NCBI GenBank assembly: GCA_035534855.1
Contig: DATLRD010000090.1
Coordinates: forward strand, 4,310-68,309
Direction: 5' to 3'
DNA length: 64,000 bases
From: DATARH01 sp035534855
GTDB lineage: Bacteria; Pseudomonadota; Alphaproteobacteria; ATCC43930; CGMCC-115725
Part shown: positions 24,834 through 32,622 of the stretch, in pieces
Layout: every line of letters starts with the position of its first letter
How positions within the stretch are numbered: the first letter of the stretch is position 1
Notes under the pieces: model-generated
Told to the model about the DNA's origin: nothing
Databases searched by the model: none
What the model saw: the letters and a program-made list of their open reading frames with translations, nothing else
Translations under genes and position numbers: made by a program

Positions 24834-25815
24834 GGCCGCGCTGACGGCGCTCGCCGACCTCGTCATCGCGCTGCGCGCCGGCGACCGGCGCGCCTTGGCA
24901 CGGGCGGTGACGCTGGTCGAATCGACGCGTCCCGATCATCGCGGCGAGGCCGAGCGACTGCTCGACGCGATCCTGCCGCTTACCGGCAACGCGACGCGGG
25001 TCGGTATCTCCGGCCCTCCCGGCGCCGGCAAATCGACCTTTATCGAGCGCTTTGGCCTCGACGGCATCGCCGCCGGGCACCGGCTGGCGGTGCTGGCGGT
25101 CGATCCGGGCTCCAAGCGCGGCGGCGGCGCGATCCTCGGCGACAAGACCCGGATGGCGGAATTGTCGCGCAACCCGGGTGCCTATATCCGCCCGTCCTCG
25201 GCCGGAACGCAGACCGGCGGCGTCGCGCGGCGCACGCGCGAGGCGATTCTGGTGTGCGAGGCCGCCGGGTTCGACACGGTCGTCGTCGAAACCGTCGGCG
25301 CAGGTCAGGCCGAGACCACGGTCGCCGAGATGGTCGACATGTTCGTGCTGATCCTGCCGCCCGCCGCCGGCGACGAATTGCAGGGGCTGAAGCGCGGGAT
25401 CATCGAGCTCGCGGACCTGATCCTTGTCAACAAGGCCGACGGCGATCTCGAAGCCCACGCCCGGGCCACCGCCGCCGAATATGCCAGTGCGCTGCGTCTG
25501 GTGCCGCCGGCCGTGCCGGACTGGGAGGTGTCGGTGCGCGCGGTTTCGGCGCTGTCCGGTGAGGGCGTGGCAGAAATCTGGGACGATGTGGCCCGCTTCC
25601 GCGCCCGGCTCGAAGCCAGCGGGCTGTGGCGTGAGCGCCGCGCGGCGCAGGCTCGGGCGGCGCTGTGGGCTGAGCTTGGCGAGGCGCTGATCGAGCGGTT
25701 TCGCGCCACACCGGTGGTCGCCGGCCGGCTCGCCGCGATCGAGGCCGAGGTTTCCGCCGGCACGCGCTCGCCGGAGGCCGCGGCGCGCGAATTGCTCGCC
25801 GCGTTTCTCGGCTGA
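24808..25815 (+). CDS. meaB: methylmalonyl-CoA mutase-associated GTPase MeaB
   Basis: MeaB is a G3E-family GTPase that chaperones and protects adenosylcobalamin-dependent methylmalonyl-CoA mutase. The protein is 335 aa. The P-loop GPPGAGKST, the family stretch DPGSKRGGGAILGDKTRM and the NKAD guanine motif are present. The stretch reads DPGSKRGGG where many family members have DPSS...GGS. The GTG start at 24808 overlaps the ABC exporter by 26 bp, with AGGAGG at about 24792-24798. Its need for B12 fits with cobS/cobT in the same window, but the mutase genes are elsewhere. Confidence 0.93.
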   Translation: MRPRWSASEAALTALADLVIALRAGDRRALARAVTLVESTRPDHRGEAERLLDAILPLTGNATRVGISGPPGAGKSTFIERFGLDGIAAGHRLAVLAVDPGSKRGGGAILGDKTRMAELSRNPGAYIRPSSAGTQTGGVARRTREAILVCEAAGFDTVVVETVGAGQAETTVAEMVDMFVLILPPAAGDELQGLKRGIIELADLILVNKADGDLEAHARATAAEYASALRLVPPAVPDWEVSVRAVSALSGEGVAEIWDDVARFRARLEASGLWRERRAAQARAALWAELGEALIERFRATPVVAGRLAAIEAEVSAGTRSPEAAARELLAAFLG

Positions 25816-25825
25816 GGCGGCGGCG

Positions 25826-26527
25826 CTACACGCCGAGATGCCGGCGCAACACCTCGGGCTGCTCGCGCAGCGCCGCGGCGGTCAGCTCTTCGACCACATG
25901 GCCGTTGCGCAGGATATAGACCCGGTCGGCAAGGCTCATCGCCGCCGAGATGTTCTGCTCGACGACGACGATGGTATGCCCGGACGCGGCCAGCGCGCGG
26001 CAGGTGCCGAGCAGGTCGCGTACGATGATCGGTGCCAGCCCTTCAAACGGCTCGTCGAGCAGGATGATCTTGGGGTCACGCACCAGTGCGCGGGCGATTG
26101 CCAGCATCTGCTGCTCGCCGCCCGACAGGTCGGTGCCCCGGCTGCGCCGCCGCTCTTTGAGGCGCGGAAACATTTCCCACACCCGGTCGAGCGGCCAGCG
26201 CGATTTGGCGGTCAGCCCGGCCAGCACCAGGTTTTCCTCGACGTTGAGGCTGCCGAAGATGCGCCGGTCCTCAGGCACCAACTGCAGCCCGAGCGCGGCG
26301 ATGCGGTGCGGCGGCAGCGCGTGGGTCGGGGTGCCGTCGAGCGCGATCCGCCCCGAGCGCGGGCGCACCACGCCGATCAGGCTTTTCAGCGTCGTGCTCT
26401 TACCGGCGCCGTTGCGGCCGAGCAGCGCCACGACCTCGTTCTGTTCGACGTGCAGCGACACGTCGAACAGAATGTGGCTGTCGCCGTAATAGCTGTTGAG
26501 GTTTTCGACCTCGAGCAGCGCGCTCAT
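25826..26527 (-). CDS. livF: branched-chain amino acid ABC transporter ATP-binding protein LivF
   Basis: This is the second ATPase of the LIV-type high-affinity importer, 233 aa. Walker A is GRNGAGKST, the signature LSGGEQQMLAIARAL and Walker B ILLDEPFEGLAP. The AALGLQLVPEDRRIFGSLNVEENL stretch is typical of LivF. Its ATG overlaps the stop of the livM-livG fusion (ATGA at 26524-26527). It is the last gene of the livK-H-MG-F operon and converges on meaB. Confidence 0.96.
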   Translation of the reverse strand: MSALLEVENLNSYYGDSHILFDVSLHVEQNEVVALLGRNGAGKSTTLKSLIGVVRPRSGRIALDGTPTHALPPHRIAALGLQLVPEDRRIFGSLNVEENLVLAGLTAKSRWPLDRVWEMFPRLKERRRSRGTDLSGGEQQMLAIARALVRDPKIILLDEPFEGLAPIIVRDLLGTCRALAASGHTIVVVEQNISAAMSLADRVYILRNGHVVEELTAAALREQPEVLRRHLGV

Positions 26528-28362
26528 TCTGCCGCGACTCCGCCGAGATAGGCTTCCTGCACCAGGCTGTTGCGCTGGATTTCCGCCGGGGTCCCCTCGG
26601 CGAGCAGTGCCCCCTCGTGCAGCACGGTGATGCGCTCGGCCAGTTCGAACACCGCATCCATGTCGTGCTCGACGATGACCAGGGTGCGGCCGCGGCGGAT
26701 GTTTTTGAGCAGTTGCACGGTTTCCAGCCGTTCCTGCGGGCTCATCCCGGCGAGCGGCTCGTCGAGCAGCAACAGCGAGGGCGACGAGGCGAGCGCCAGC
26801 CCGATCTCGAGTCGGCGCTTTTCGCCATAGGCCAATTCGGCGACCGGCACGTCGGCGCGGCCGCTGAGCCCGACCAGTGCCAGCGTGTTCTCGACCCGCG
26901 CCGCCAGCCCGGGCACGCGGTCGATCCGGCGCAGCAGGTCGAGGGCAAAGGGGCCGCGCCGCTCGGCGAGCGCCGCGATCACCAGATTGTCGCGCAGCGT
27001 CAGCCGCGAGAACAGCTGGTTGACCTGATAGCTCTTGGTCAGGCCGAGCTGACACACGCGGGCGATGTCCATGCCGGTGATGTCGCGGCCGCGAAAGACG
27101 ACGCGGCCGGATGTCGGCGGCAGTTCGCAGGTCAGCATCTTGAAGAACGTGCTCTTGCCGGCGCCGTTCGGGCCGATGATGCCGCGCAGCTCTCCGTCTT
27201 CGACTGTGAAGTCGATGTCGCGGTTGGCGGCGATGCCGCCGAACGATTTCGACACGCCGCGGGCCTCCAGCACCGGCCCGGCAAACGCCGCCCCCGGGCG
27301 GCGGCGCGCCGGGCCGAGGCTGGCGGGCGGCGGTGGCGCCGGCACGGGGTCGGCGGCGGCGGCGGCTTCCTCTGGTGCCGGCGGGCGGCGGCGCTCGGCG
27401 GCAAGCGCCCACAGGTCGCGCAGCCCGCCGATCAGCCCGCGGCGCAGGAAGCACACGAGCAGCACGAAGGCGATCCCGAGCACCAGCTTCCATGTGGCGC
27501 CGAGATGCACGACGCCTTGCAGGAAATCGCGCAGGTAGAGCCACAGCGTGGCGCCGAGCAGCGGCCCGAACAGCGTGCCGACGCCGCCGATCGCGGTCTG
27601 CATGACGAGCTGGCCCGAGGTCTCGAAGGTGAACGCGTCGGGCGGCATGAAACCTTGCAGCACGCCGAGCAGCCCGCCGGCCAGCCCGGCATAGGCGGCG
27701 GCGATCACGAACGCGGTGAGCTTGTAGCGGCCGACGGCATGCCCGACCGCCTGCGCCCGCAGCGGGTTGTCGCGGATCGCGCTGAGGACTGCCCCGACCG
27801 GCGAGCGCACGATGCGCAGCGCGACGACGATGCCGAGGTAGTAGAACACCGCGAGGAACGCGTACATCGACCAGTTGGTGTTGGCATCGTACGACCAGCC
27901 AAACAGCGAAAATCGTGGCGCCGGCACGCCGGGCAGCCCGTTTTCCCCGCCGGTATAGGCGGCCAGCGGCGAGAACTCGGTGAAGTAGAACATCTCGGCG
28001 ATCGCCACCGTGATCATCGCGAAATAGATCCCGGTGCGGCGCAGCGCGACGATGCCGACGAGGATGCCGATCAGCGCCGCGACGACCGTGCCGATGGCGA
28101 GCGCCGGCAGCACGTGCGAAATCAGGTTGTTGGTCAGCAGGTATGCGGCGACAAAGCCGCCGGTGCCGTAGAACGCCGATTGTCCGAACGACAACAGCCC
28201 GGTGTAGCCGAACAGGATGTCGAAGCCGATCCCGAACAGGCCCCAGACCAGGATCTGGTTGACCGTGTTCGGGGCAAAGCCGAGATGGGGCAACACGAAC
28301 GGGGCGGCGATCAGGCCGATCGCGGTCAGGGCCTCGACCAGGAGGGGGCGGCGGCGCAACAT
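26524..28362 (-). CDS. fused LivM-LivG: permease plus ATP-binding protein
   Basis: One 612-aa frame joins two subunits that are usually separate. Residues 1-about 320 are LivM (GFDILFGYTGLLSFGQSAFYGTGGF, GGVGTLFGPLLGA). Residues about 325-362 are a Pro/Ala-rich linker. Residues 364-612 are LivG, with Walker A GPNGAGKST (about 397), the signature LAYGEKRRLEIGLAL and Walker B LLLLDEPLAGMSP. The start ATG 28362 lies 9 bp after livH. No frame break or internal start with a good ribosome site is seen at the junction. The linker argues for a real fusion rather than a sequencing error. Confidence 0.93.
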   Translation of the reverse strand: MLRRRPLLVEALTAIGLIAAPFVLPHLGFAPNTVNQILVWGLFGIGFDILFGYTGLLSFGQSAFYGTGGFVAAYLLTNNLISHVLPALAIGTVVAALIGILVGIVALRRTGIYFAMITVAIAEMFYFTEFSPLAAYTGGENGLPGVPAPRFSLFGWSYDANTNWSMYAFLAVFYYLGIVVALRIVRSPVGAVLSAIRDNPLRAQAVGHAVGRYKLTAFVIAAAYAGLAGGLLGVLQGFMPPDAFTFETSGQLVMQTAIGGVGTLFGPLLGATLWLYLRDFLQGVVHLGATWKLVLGIAFVLLVCFLRRGLIGGLRDLWALAAERRRPPAPEEAAAAADPVPAPPPPASLGPARRRPGAAFAGPVLEARGVSKSFGGIAANRDIDFTVEDGELRGIIGPNGAGKSTFFKMLTCELPPTSGRVVFRGRDITGMDIARVCQLGLTKSYQVNQLFSRLTLRDNLVIAALAERRGPFALDLLRRIDRVPGLAARVENTLALVGLSGRADVPVAELAYGEKRRLEIGLALASSPSLLLLDEPLAGMSPQERLETVQLLKNIRRGRTLVIVEHDMDAVFELAERITVLHEGALLAEGTPAEIQRNSLVQEAYLGGVAAE

Positions 28363-28370
28363 CGCAAGCG

Positions 28371-29246
28371 CTAGTCGCGGCCAAGCGAGCCGAGCAGGCC
28401 CTGCGGGCGGATCAGCAGGACGAGGGTCATCGCGGCAAACAGCATGACCTGGGAATAGGCCGGGTCGACCATCGAGGTGAGGCTCAAAATCTCGCCGGCG
28501 ATCAGCCCGCCGAGGATCGCCCCGGGAAACGACCCGACCCCGCCGATCACCACAACGACAAAGGTCTGCACCAGGATCGATTCGCCCATGTCGGGGGTCA
28601 GCGACACCACCGGGGCGTTGACGATGCCGGCAAACCCGGCGGCCATCGCGCCGACCCCGAATACCACCATGAACACGCGATAGACGTTGATGCCGAGCAT
28701 CCCGACCATCGTCGAATCCTCGATGCCGGCGCGCACGATCATCCCCAGCCGGGTGCGGTACAGCACCACGTAAAGCACCGCGAGCGCCGCCGCCGCGATC
28801 CCGGTGACGACGATGCGGTAGGTCGGGTAGATCATGAAACTCATCGCCGTGACCCCGGCGGCCCAGGATGGCGGCGGTACGGTCTTCGACAGGCTGCCAA
28901 AGCCAAACCGCACCAGTTCGACGATGACGATGCCGAGCCCGAACGTGACCAAGATCTGGTCCTCGGGCGGGCGGTTGTAGAAATGCCGGATGATGCCGCG
29001 CTCGATGACGCCGCCGACGATCACCAGCGTCAGCGCGCCGGCGAGCACCGCGACGAGAAACGATCCAGTCAGCTGATAGGCGAGGTAGCCGGCATAGCCG
29101 CCGAGCATGAACATCGCGCCATGCGCCAGGTTCAAGACGCCGAGCGTGCCGTATATGATGGTCAGCCCGGAGCTGATCAGCGCAAGCAGCGTGCCGGTCG
29201 CCAGCCCGTTGAACAGTTGCGAGAAGAAATTCGGCCAGGTGATCAT
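28371..29246 (-). CDS. livH: branched-chain amino acid ABC transporter permease LivH
   Basis: This inner-membrane permease of 291 aa has about eight hydrophobic segments. NGLATGTLLALISSGLTIIYGTLGVLNLAHGAMFMLGGY at the N-terminus and VVVVIGGVGSFPGAILGGLIAGE near the C-terminus are hallmarks of LivH. The start at 29246 (MITWPNFF) is preferred to one 11 codons upstream that begins with a polar Cys/Arg-rich stretch. It follows livK after 91 bp containing a stem-loop. Confidence 0.95.
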   Translation of the reverse strand: MITWPNFFSQLFNGLATGTLLALISSGLTIIYGTLGVLNLAHGAMFMLGGYAGYLAYQLTGSFLVAVLAGALTLVIVGGVIERGIIRHFYNRPPEDQILVTFGLGIVIVELVRFGFGSLSKTVPPPSWAAGVTAMSFMIYPTYRIVVTGIAAAALAVLYVVLYRTRLGMIVRAGIEDSTMVGMLGINVYRVFMVVFGVGAMAAGFAGIVNAPVVSLTPDMGESILVQTFVVVVIGGVGSFPGAILGGLIAGEILSLTSMVDPAYSQVMLFAAMTLVLLIRPQGLLGSLGRD

Positions 29247-29279
29247 GGGTACATGCGGGCGCTGCCGGGCGCAGCGCAC

Positions 29280-29320
29280 CCCGCCCTCCCACGCCGGTGG
29301 CGCGGAAAGGCGAGGGCGGG
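29280..29320 (-). promoter_or_regulatory. intercistronic stem-loop between livK and livH
   Basis: CCCGCCCTC (29280-29288) pairs with GAGGGCGGG (29312-29320) over 9 bp around a 23-nt loop, with no T-run. Its place right after livK suggests partial attenuation or 3'-end protection, giving more binding protein than permease, as is common for such operons. The effect is inferred. Confidence 0.5.
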
Positions 29321-29337
29321 CCCGGCGGCGTTTCGGT

Positions 29338-30672
29338 TCAGGTATAGTCGCCGAGCTTGCAGCCGAACGCGTCGGGTGCCTGCATCAGCCCGGCGCCGGG
29401 GACGACTTCGAGCACCTCCCAGTAATCGTCCTTGCTCTTCATCGCACTCGGCGCCTTGCCCTCGACGATGATGACCGGGCGGACGAGTTGATGGTCGGCA
29501 GCGCGGAAATGAACGTCGCCGACGGTCGACGGAATCGTTTCGCCCTTCTCGTACGTCTTGATCACATCGGGCGGGTAGAAGCTGCCGGCCTCTTCGACCA
29601 TGCGGGCCCACATCGCAAACTGCATATACGCGTTGTTGGCGCCCCATTCCGGCTTGTACCCGTACTTCTTGTCAAAGGCCTCGACGAACGCCTTGGCGAT
29701 CGGGAATTTGTCTTCGAGCGTCCACCAGAAATCGGTGGCGGCATAGACGCCTTCCATGATCTTCGGGCCTACCTCCTTCGACAGGAACGGGATCTGGTAG
29801 GGAATCACCAGCTTCATCTTCTTGAAGATGCCGAACTGCTCGGCCTGTTTGATCGACAGGACGGCATCGTTGCCCCAGTTGACGTTGATCAGGAAATCGG
29901 CGCCGGAATTGGCGATGTTGAGCAGGTACGAGCTGTAATCGGGTGTCCCGAGCGGCATGACCTGGTTGGTCACCGTGGTCCAGCCGCCGTTCTTGGCGAG
30001 ATAATCCTCCATCGAGTGCTGAACGGTGTGGCCATAGGTGTAATCCGGCGTCAGATAGGCCGCCTTCTTGTTCTTGCCGAAAGTCTTGAGCAGCACCGGA
30101 CCCAAGGCTGCAGCGGCGGTCTGGCCATAAAAGCATTGGCGAAAGCTGTAGCGCACGCAATCCTTGCCGGTGGTGTCGTTCGAGCCTGAGATGGCGACGA
30201 GGTAGAGCACCTTTTCGCGCTGCGCGAGCTTGTTGAGCGCGACTGCGACCGCGCTTGAGGTCGAGCCGGTCATCGCAACGATCTTGTTCTGGCTGATGAA
30301 GCGCGACTGTTCCTGCACCGCGGTATTCGGCTTCGCTTCGGAATCGGCGACGACGGTCTTGACCTCCTTGCCGAGCACGCCCTTTTTCGTATTCGGCGAA
30401 ATCATCTTGATGACCGGGTCGCCGTTGTTGAGATGCTCGACCGCGAGCATCATCCCTTTCAACTCGTCCTCGCCCTGCACCGCATAGGTGCCGGTACGCG
30501 GGACGGTAATGCCGATATACACCGAATCGCCTTGCGAGCCGGCCGGCCAGGTGCCGATCGGCGGCTTGTCGGCGGCGCGCACGATACGGGGCAGCGCGGC
30601 GGCGGCAAGCAGCCCGCCGCCGGCGGTCAGTACCGAGCGTCGAGTAGTCTTGAACGTGATGGGCAAGTTCAT
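29338..30672 (-). CDS. livK: branched-chain amino acid ABC transporter substrate-binding protein
   Basis: This is a periplasmic type I solute-binding protein of 444 aa. The N-terminus carries a Tat-type signal (TTRRSVLTAGGGLLAAAALP, cut near VRA). VYIGITVPRTGTYAVQGEDELKGMMLAVEHLN and the MTGSTSSAVAVALNKLAQ region are typical of the LivK/urea-amide group, so the real ligand could be an amino acid, amide or urea. It is the first gene of the transporter operon. The leader is about 130 nt and holds a 32-bp perfect palindrome; a G-run before the ATG can serve as ribosome site. Confidence 0.93.
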   Translation of the reverse strand: MNLPITFKTTRRSVLTAGGGLLAAAALPRIVRAADKPPIGTWPAGSQGDSVYIGITVPRTGTYAVQGEDELKGMMLAVEHLNNGDPVIKMISPNTKKGVLGKEVKTVVADSEAKPNTAVQEQSRFISQNKIVAMTGSTSSAVAVALNKLAQREKVLYLVAISGSNDTTGKDCVRYSFRQCFYGQTAAAALGPVLLKTFGKNKKAAYLTPDYTYGHTVQHSMEDYLAKNGGWTTVTNQVMPLGTPDYSSYLLNIANSGADFLINVNWGNDAVLSIKQAEQFGIFKKMKLVIPYQIPFLSKEVGPKIMEGVYAATDFWWTLEDKFPIAKAFVEAFDKKYGYKPEWGANNAYMQFAMWARMVEEAGSFYPPDVIKTYEKGETIPSTVGDVHFRAADHQLVRPVIIVEGKAPSAMKSKDDYWEVLEVVPGAGLMQAPDAFGCKLGDYT

Positions 30673-30702
30673 GTTTCCCCCCCTGTGGTGTCTTTATTCG
30701 GA

Positions 30703-30734
30703 GCCAATGCCGGCGGTGCACCGCCGGCATTGGC
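30703..30734. promoter_or_regulatory. 32-bp perfect palindrome in the livK leader
   Basis: GCCAATGCCGGCGGTG (30703-30718) is followed immediately by its exact reverse complement (30719-30734). The centre lies about 46 bp before the livK start. In RNA it would form a very stable hairpin next to the ribosome site; in DNA it could be an operator. No T-run follows on either strand, so it is not a classical terminator. Confidence 0.6.
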
Positions 30735-30808
30735 GCCGGCAGTTACCCCAAACGGATCTCCTCTCCTCGTTCACCGCGAAGCAGCCGCGGCCCAGGAGGA
30801 GGCTGATT

Positions 30809-30836
30809 ATTATAGAGCAACGCCGGCGATCAAGCT
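30809..30836 (-). promoter_or_regulatory. possible livK promoter
   Basis: A perfect TATAAT is read on the minus strand at 30814-30809, with AGCTTG at 30836-30831 (16-bp spacer) as a poor -35. The good -10 with weak -35 suggests an activator-dependent promoter. It overlaps the end of the CheW-domain gene. Confidence 0.35.
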
Positions 30837-31254
30837 ATGGCGTATTACTTGCGGAAGACGCCGGTTCCGCATCGAATTCGCCGTCGAGCGCGCCGATAGT
30901 CGTGGTTGCCTCGGTGCTCGCGTCGCGCAGCAGCGGCGGCAGCGGGCCGGCGTCGGCGGCCGCGAACGACCGGATGCCGACGAGGTCGCCGACCGCCAGC
31001 GCGACCCGGCGCCCGGCGACGGAAAGCGTCACCAGGCGCGCGGTGATGGCGCGCTCGTCGCCGAACAGGGCGGCGACATCGACCACCGGCACGCCACGGA
31101 TCATGCACAACCCGGCAAGGGCGTGTGACCCGCCGGTCAGCGGCTCGACCGGCAATGCCCGCATGGTTTCGACCACCGATGCCAGCGGCACGGTGCAAAG
31201 CCGAGCTCCGGCGCGGAACACCAGCCAATTCTCCGCCATTAGCGGGGGCACCAT
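30835..31254 (-). CDS. CheW-domain protein
   Basis: This single CheW-like (SH3-like) domain protein of 139 aa shows MAENWLVFRAGARLCTVPLASVVETMRALPVEPL, then AGLCMIRGVPVVDVAALFG and ARLVTLSVAGRRVALAVGDLVGI, the three CheW-type sheets. CheW couples CheA to chemoreceptors. This one is short, with a Thr/Ala-rich tail, and has no che gene next to it, so it could be an alternative coupling protein. The start at 31254 has AGGTGG about 7 nt upstream; Met6 is also possible. It is divergent from the flagellar cluster. Confidence 0.82.
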   Translation of the reverse strand: MVPPLMAENWLVFRAGARLCTVPLASVVETMRALPVEPLTGGSHALAGLCMIRGVPVVDVAALFGDERAITARLVTLSVAGRRVALAVGDLVGIRSFAAADAGPLPPLLRDASTEATTTIGALDGEFDAEPASSASNTP

Positions 31255-31278
31255 ACGACACCACCTATATAACTAACT

Positions 31279-31297
31279 ATACTCGTTATACGAGTAT
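31279..31297. promoter_or_regulatory. 19-bp palindrome upstream of the CheW-domain gene
   Basis: ATACTCGT-TAT-ACGAGTAT is a perfect dyad with 8-bp arms in an AT-rich patch (about 31262-31320), 25 bp before the CheW-domain start codon. It is a candidate operator, possibly covering the promoter. Its regulator is unknown. Confidence 0.5.
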
Positions 31298-31689
31298 TTA
31301 TAAATTTCAAACCCTATTCTCGGGCGGCGGTGTCGAGACATGCGCGCCGCGCAAATCGCCTCGCGAAAACCAGAAACGGTGGGTCTTTTCATACGTCGGC
31401 GGACGGTCTCGCCCGCAGACCCGGATGGTTGATATATTTCAATCTAAGATTATGAAATTGCCGATGAAATGCCGCTACCGCAGGGCTTCGCCAGAGCGCC
31501 GGAATCGGCCGATCTGTCTGTGATGTCAACGATGCTTGCCAAGCGAGTCGCGGTCATGATACCTCCAACCTGCGGTATTTCCTGTTTTCGTCAAGTGTTC
31601 GAAGAGATCGCGGAAGGAGTTCATGCGCAATTTCTGGTCAAGCCCAACGCATCGCGGCGCGTGCCGGTCGCTTCGCTGCTGAGCGACCG
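31298..31689. other. intergenic region before the flagellar cluster
   Basis: This stretch holds no convincing gene. A plus-strand 78-codon frame (31469-31705) has mixed composition, no recognisable family and an end overlapping the next gene. GCCGATGA at 31460-31467 matches the sigma-28 -10 (GCCGATAA) in seven of eight bases, but TAAG at 31445-31448 is only 11 bp away instead of 15. This is where the promoter of the flagellar block should lie; I cannot fix it with confidence. Confidence 0.4.
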
Positions 31690-32262
31690 ATGCCGGACCG
31701 GATGAACCTCGTTTCCCGCCTCAGCCTACCGTTCGGGTGGGATGCGCTCGACCAGGCCCCCGCGGCCAAAGCCCGCGCGACGGCGGAGTGGTCGAACGCG
31801 GGCACAATGCGGTTCCTGCTGCACGAGATCGATCTTGGCGCCGCGGTGCGCCCGGCCGAGGAGCGGCTCGTCGAGGCGCTCGCCCCGATCCATGCCCGAC
31901 TCGAGATGATTATCGAAATGCTCGGCCGGCTGTCCTATCGCGACATCGAGGTGCCGCCGCGCCGCGACCTCGAATTGAGCCTGGCCCGCATCGGCTGGCA
32001 GTCGCCGGAGGTGCTGACGATCGGCGGATGGCTCCGGTTCAAGCTCTATTTTCACCCGGTATTCCTCGAACCCGTCGTGCTGTACGGAAGGGTGGCGTTC
32101 TGCGGCCCGGCCGATGCAAGAACCGGCTGCTGCGAGGTGCAGGCCGATCTCGACGTGATGCCGCCAGCGACCGGTGAGGCGCTGGTCCGGCTCGCCTTTC
32201 TGACGCAACGACGCCAGCTCGGCGAGCGACCGAGCCTTCATTCGGCGAGGACGCCCCCATGA
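31690..32262 (+). CDS. PilZ-like protein at the head of the flagellar cluster
   Basis: This 190-aa protein has a helical N-terminal part and a C-terminal beta-rich part: DLELSLARIGWQSPEVLTIGGWLRFKL, YGRVAFCG, then CEVQADLDVMPPATGEALVRLAFLTQRRQL. The layout resembles PilZ domains, which bind cyclic-di-GMP, but the RxxxR motif is not clear, so ligand binding is doubtful. Its stop overlaps the fliE start (ATGA at 32259-32262), so it is translationally coupled to the flagellar genes. A role in setting motility is inferred from position. The start could be 31690 or 31702. Confidence 0.6.
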   Translation: MPDRMNLVSRLSLPFGWDALDQAPAAKARATAEWSNAGTMRFLLHEIDLGAAVRPAEERLVEALAPIHARLEMIIEMLGRLSYRDIEVPPRRDLELSLARIGWQSPEVLTIGGWLRFKLYFHPVFLEPVVLYGRVAFCGPADARTGCCEVQADLDVMPPATGEALVRLAFLTQRRQLGERPSLHSARTPP

Positions 32263-32603
32263 TCGAAGCGCTTTCCGCGATTGCCACGACCCTGGCCGAT
32301 CTGCAATCGATCGCCAGCGACATCACCGCGCCCTCGGCCGCTTCGGCCGGTGCGGTGCCGAACGTCGCCGGCGGTTCCGGCACGTCGTTTTCCGCCGCGC
32401 TGCGCGGCGCGCTCGATCGCCTCGACGGCGCGGTCGCCTCGGCCAACGGCGTCGCCAAATCCTTTGCCGCCGGAAACCACGACATTCCGCTCAGCGATGT
32501 GATGGTGTCGCTCGAACAGGCCAATCTCGCGATGCAGATGGCCGCCAATGTCCGCGACAAGATCGTCGCCGCCTATTCCAACGTCATGAACATGCAAGTT
32601 TAG
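32259..32603 (+). CDS. fliE: flagellar hook-basal body complex protein FliE
   Basis: FliE joins the MS ring to the rod and is needed early for export of rod proteins. The protein is 114 aa. The C-terminal half (FSAALRGALDRLDGA, then DVMVSLEQANLAMQMAANVRDKIVAAYSNVMNMQV) is the conserved FliE pattern ending in the typical NMQV. The N-terminal 40 residues are Ala/Ser-rich. It overlaps the PilZ-like gene by 4 bp and precedes fliF by 19 bp. Confidence 0.95.
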   Translation: MIEALSAIATTLADLQSIASDITAPSAASAGAVPNVAGGSGTSFSAALRGALDRLDGAVASANGVAKSFAAGNHDIPLSDVMVSLEQANLAMQMAANVRDKIVAAYSNVMNMQV

Positions 32604-32622
32604 CGCGGCGTGCGGGTGAGGC

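Noticed and set aside
31445..31467. Sigma-28 promoter before the flagellar block
   Set aside because: The -10 matches well, but the -35 candidate is 4 bp too close; listed only in the intergenic entry.
31469..31705. 78-codon plus-strand frame before the PilZ-like gene
   Set aside because: No family, mixed composition, and it ends inside the next gene; more likely leader sequence.
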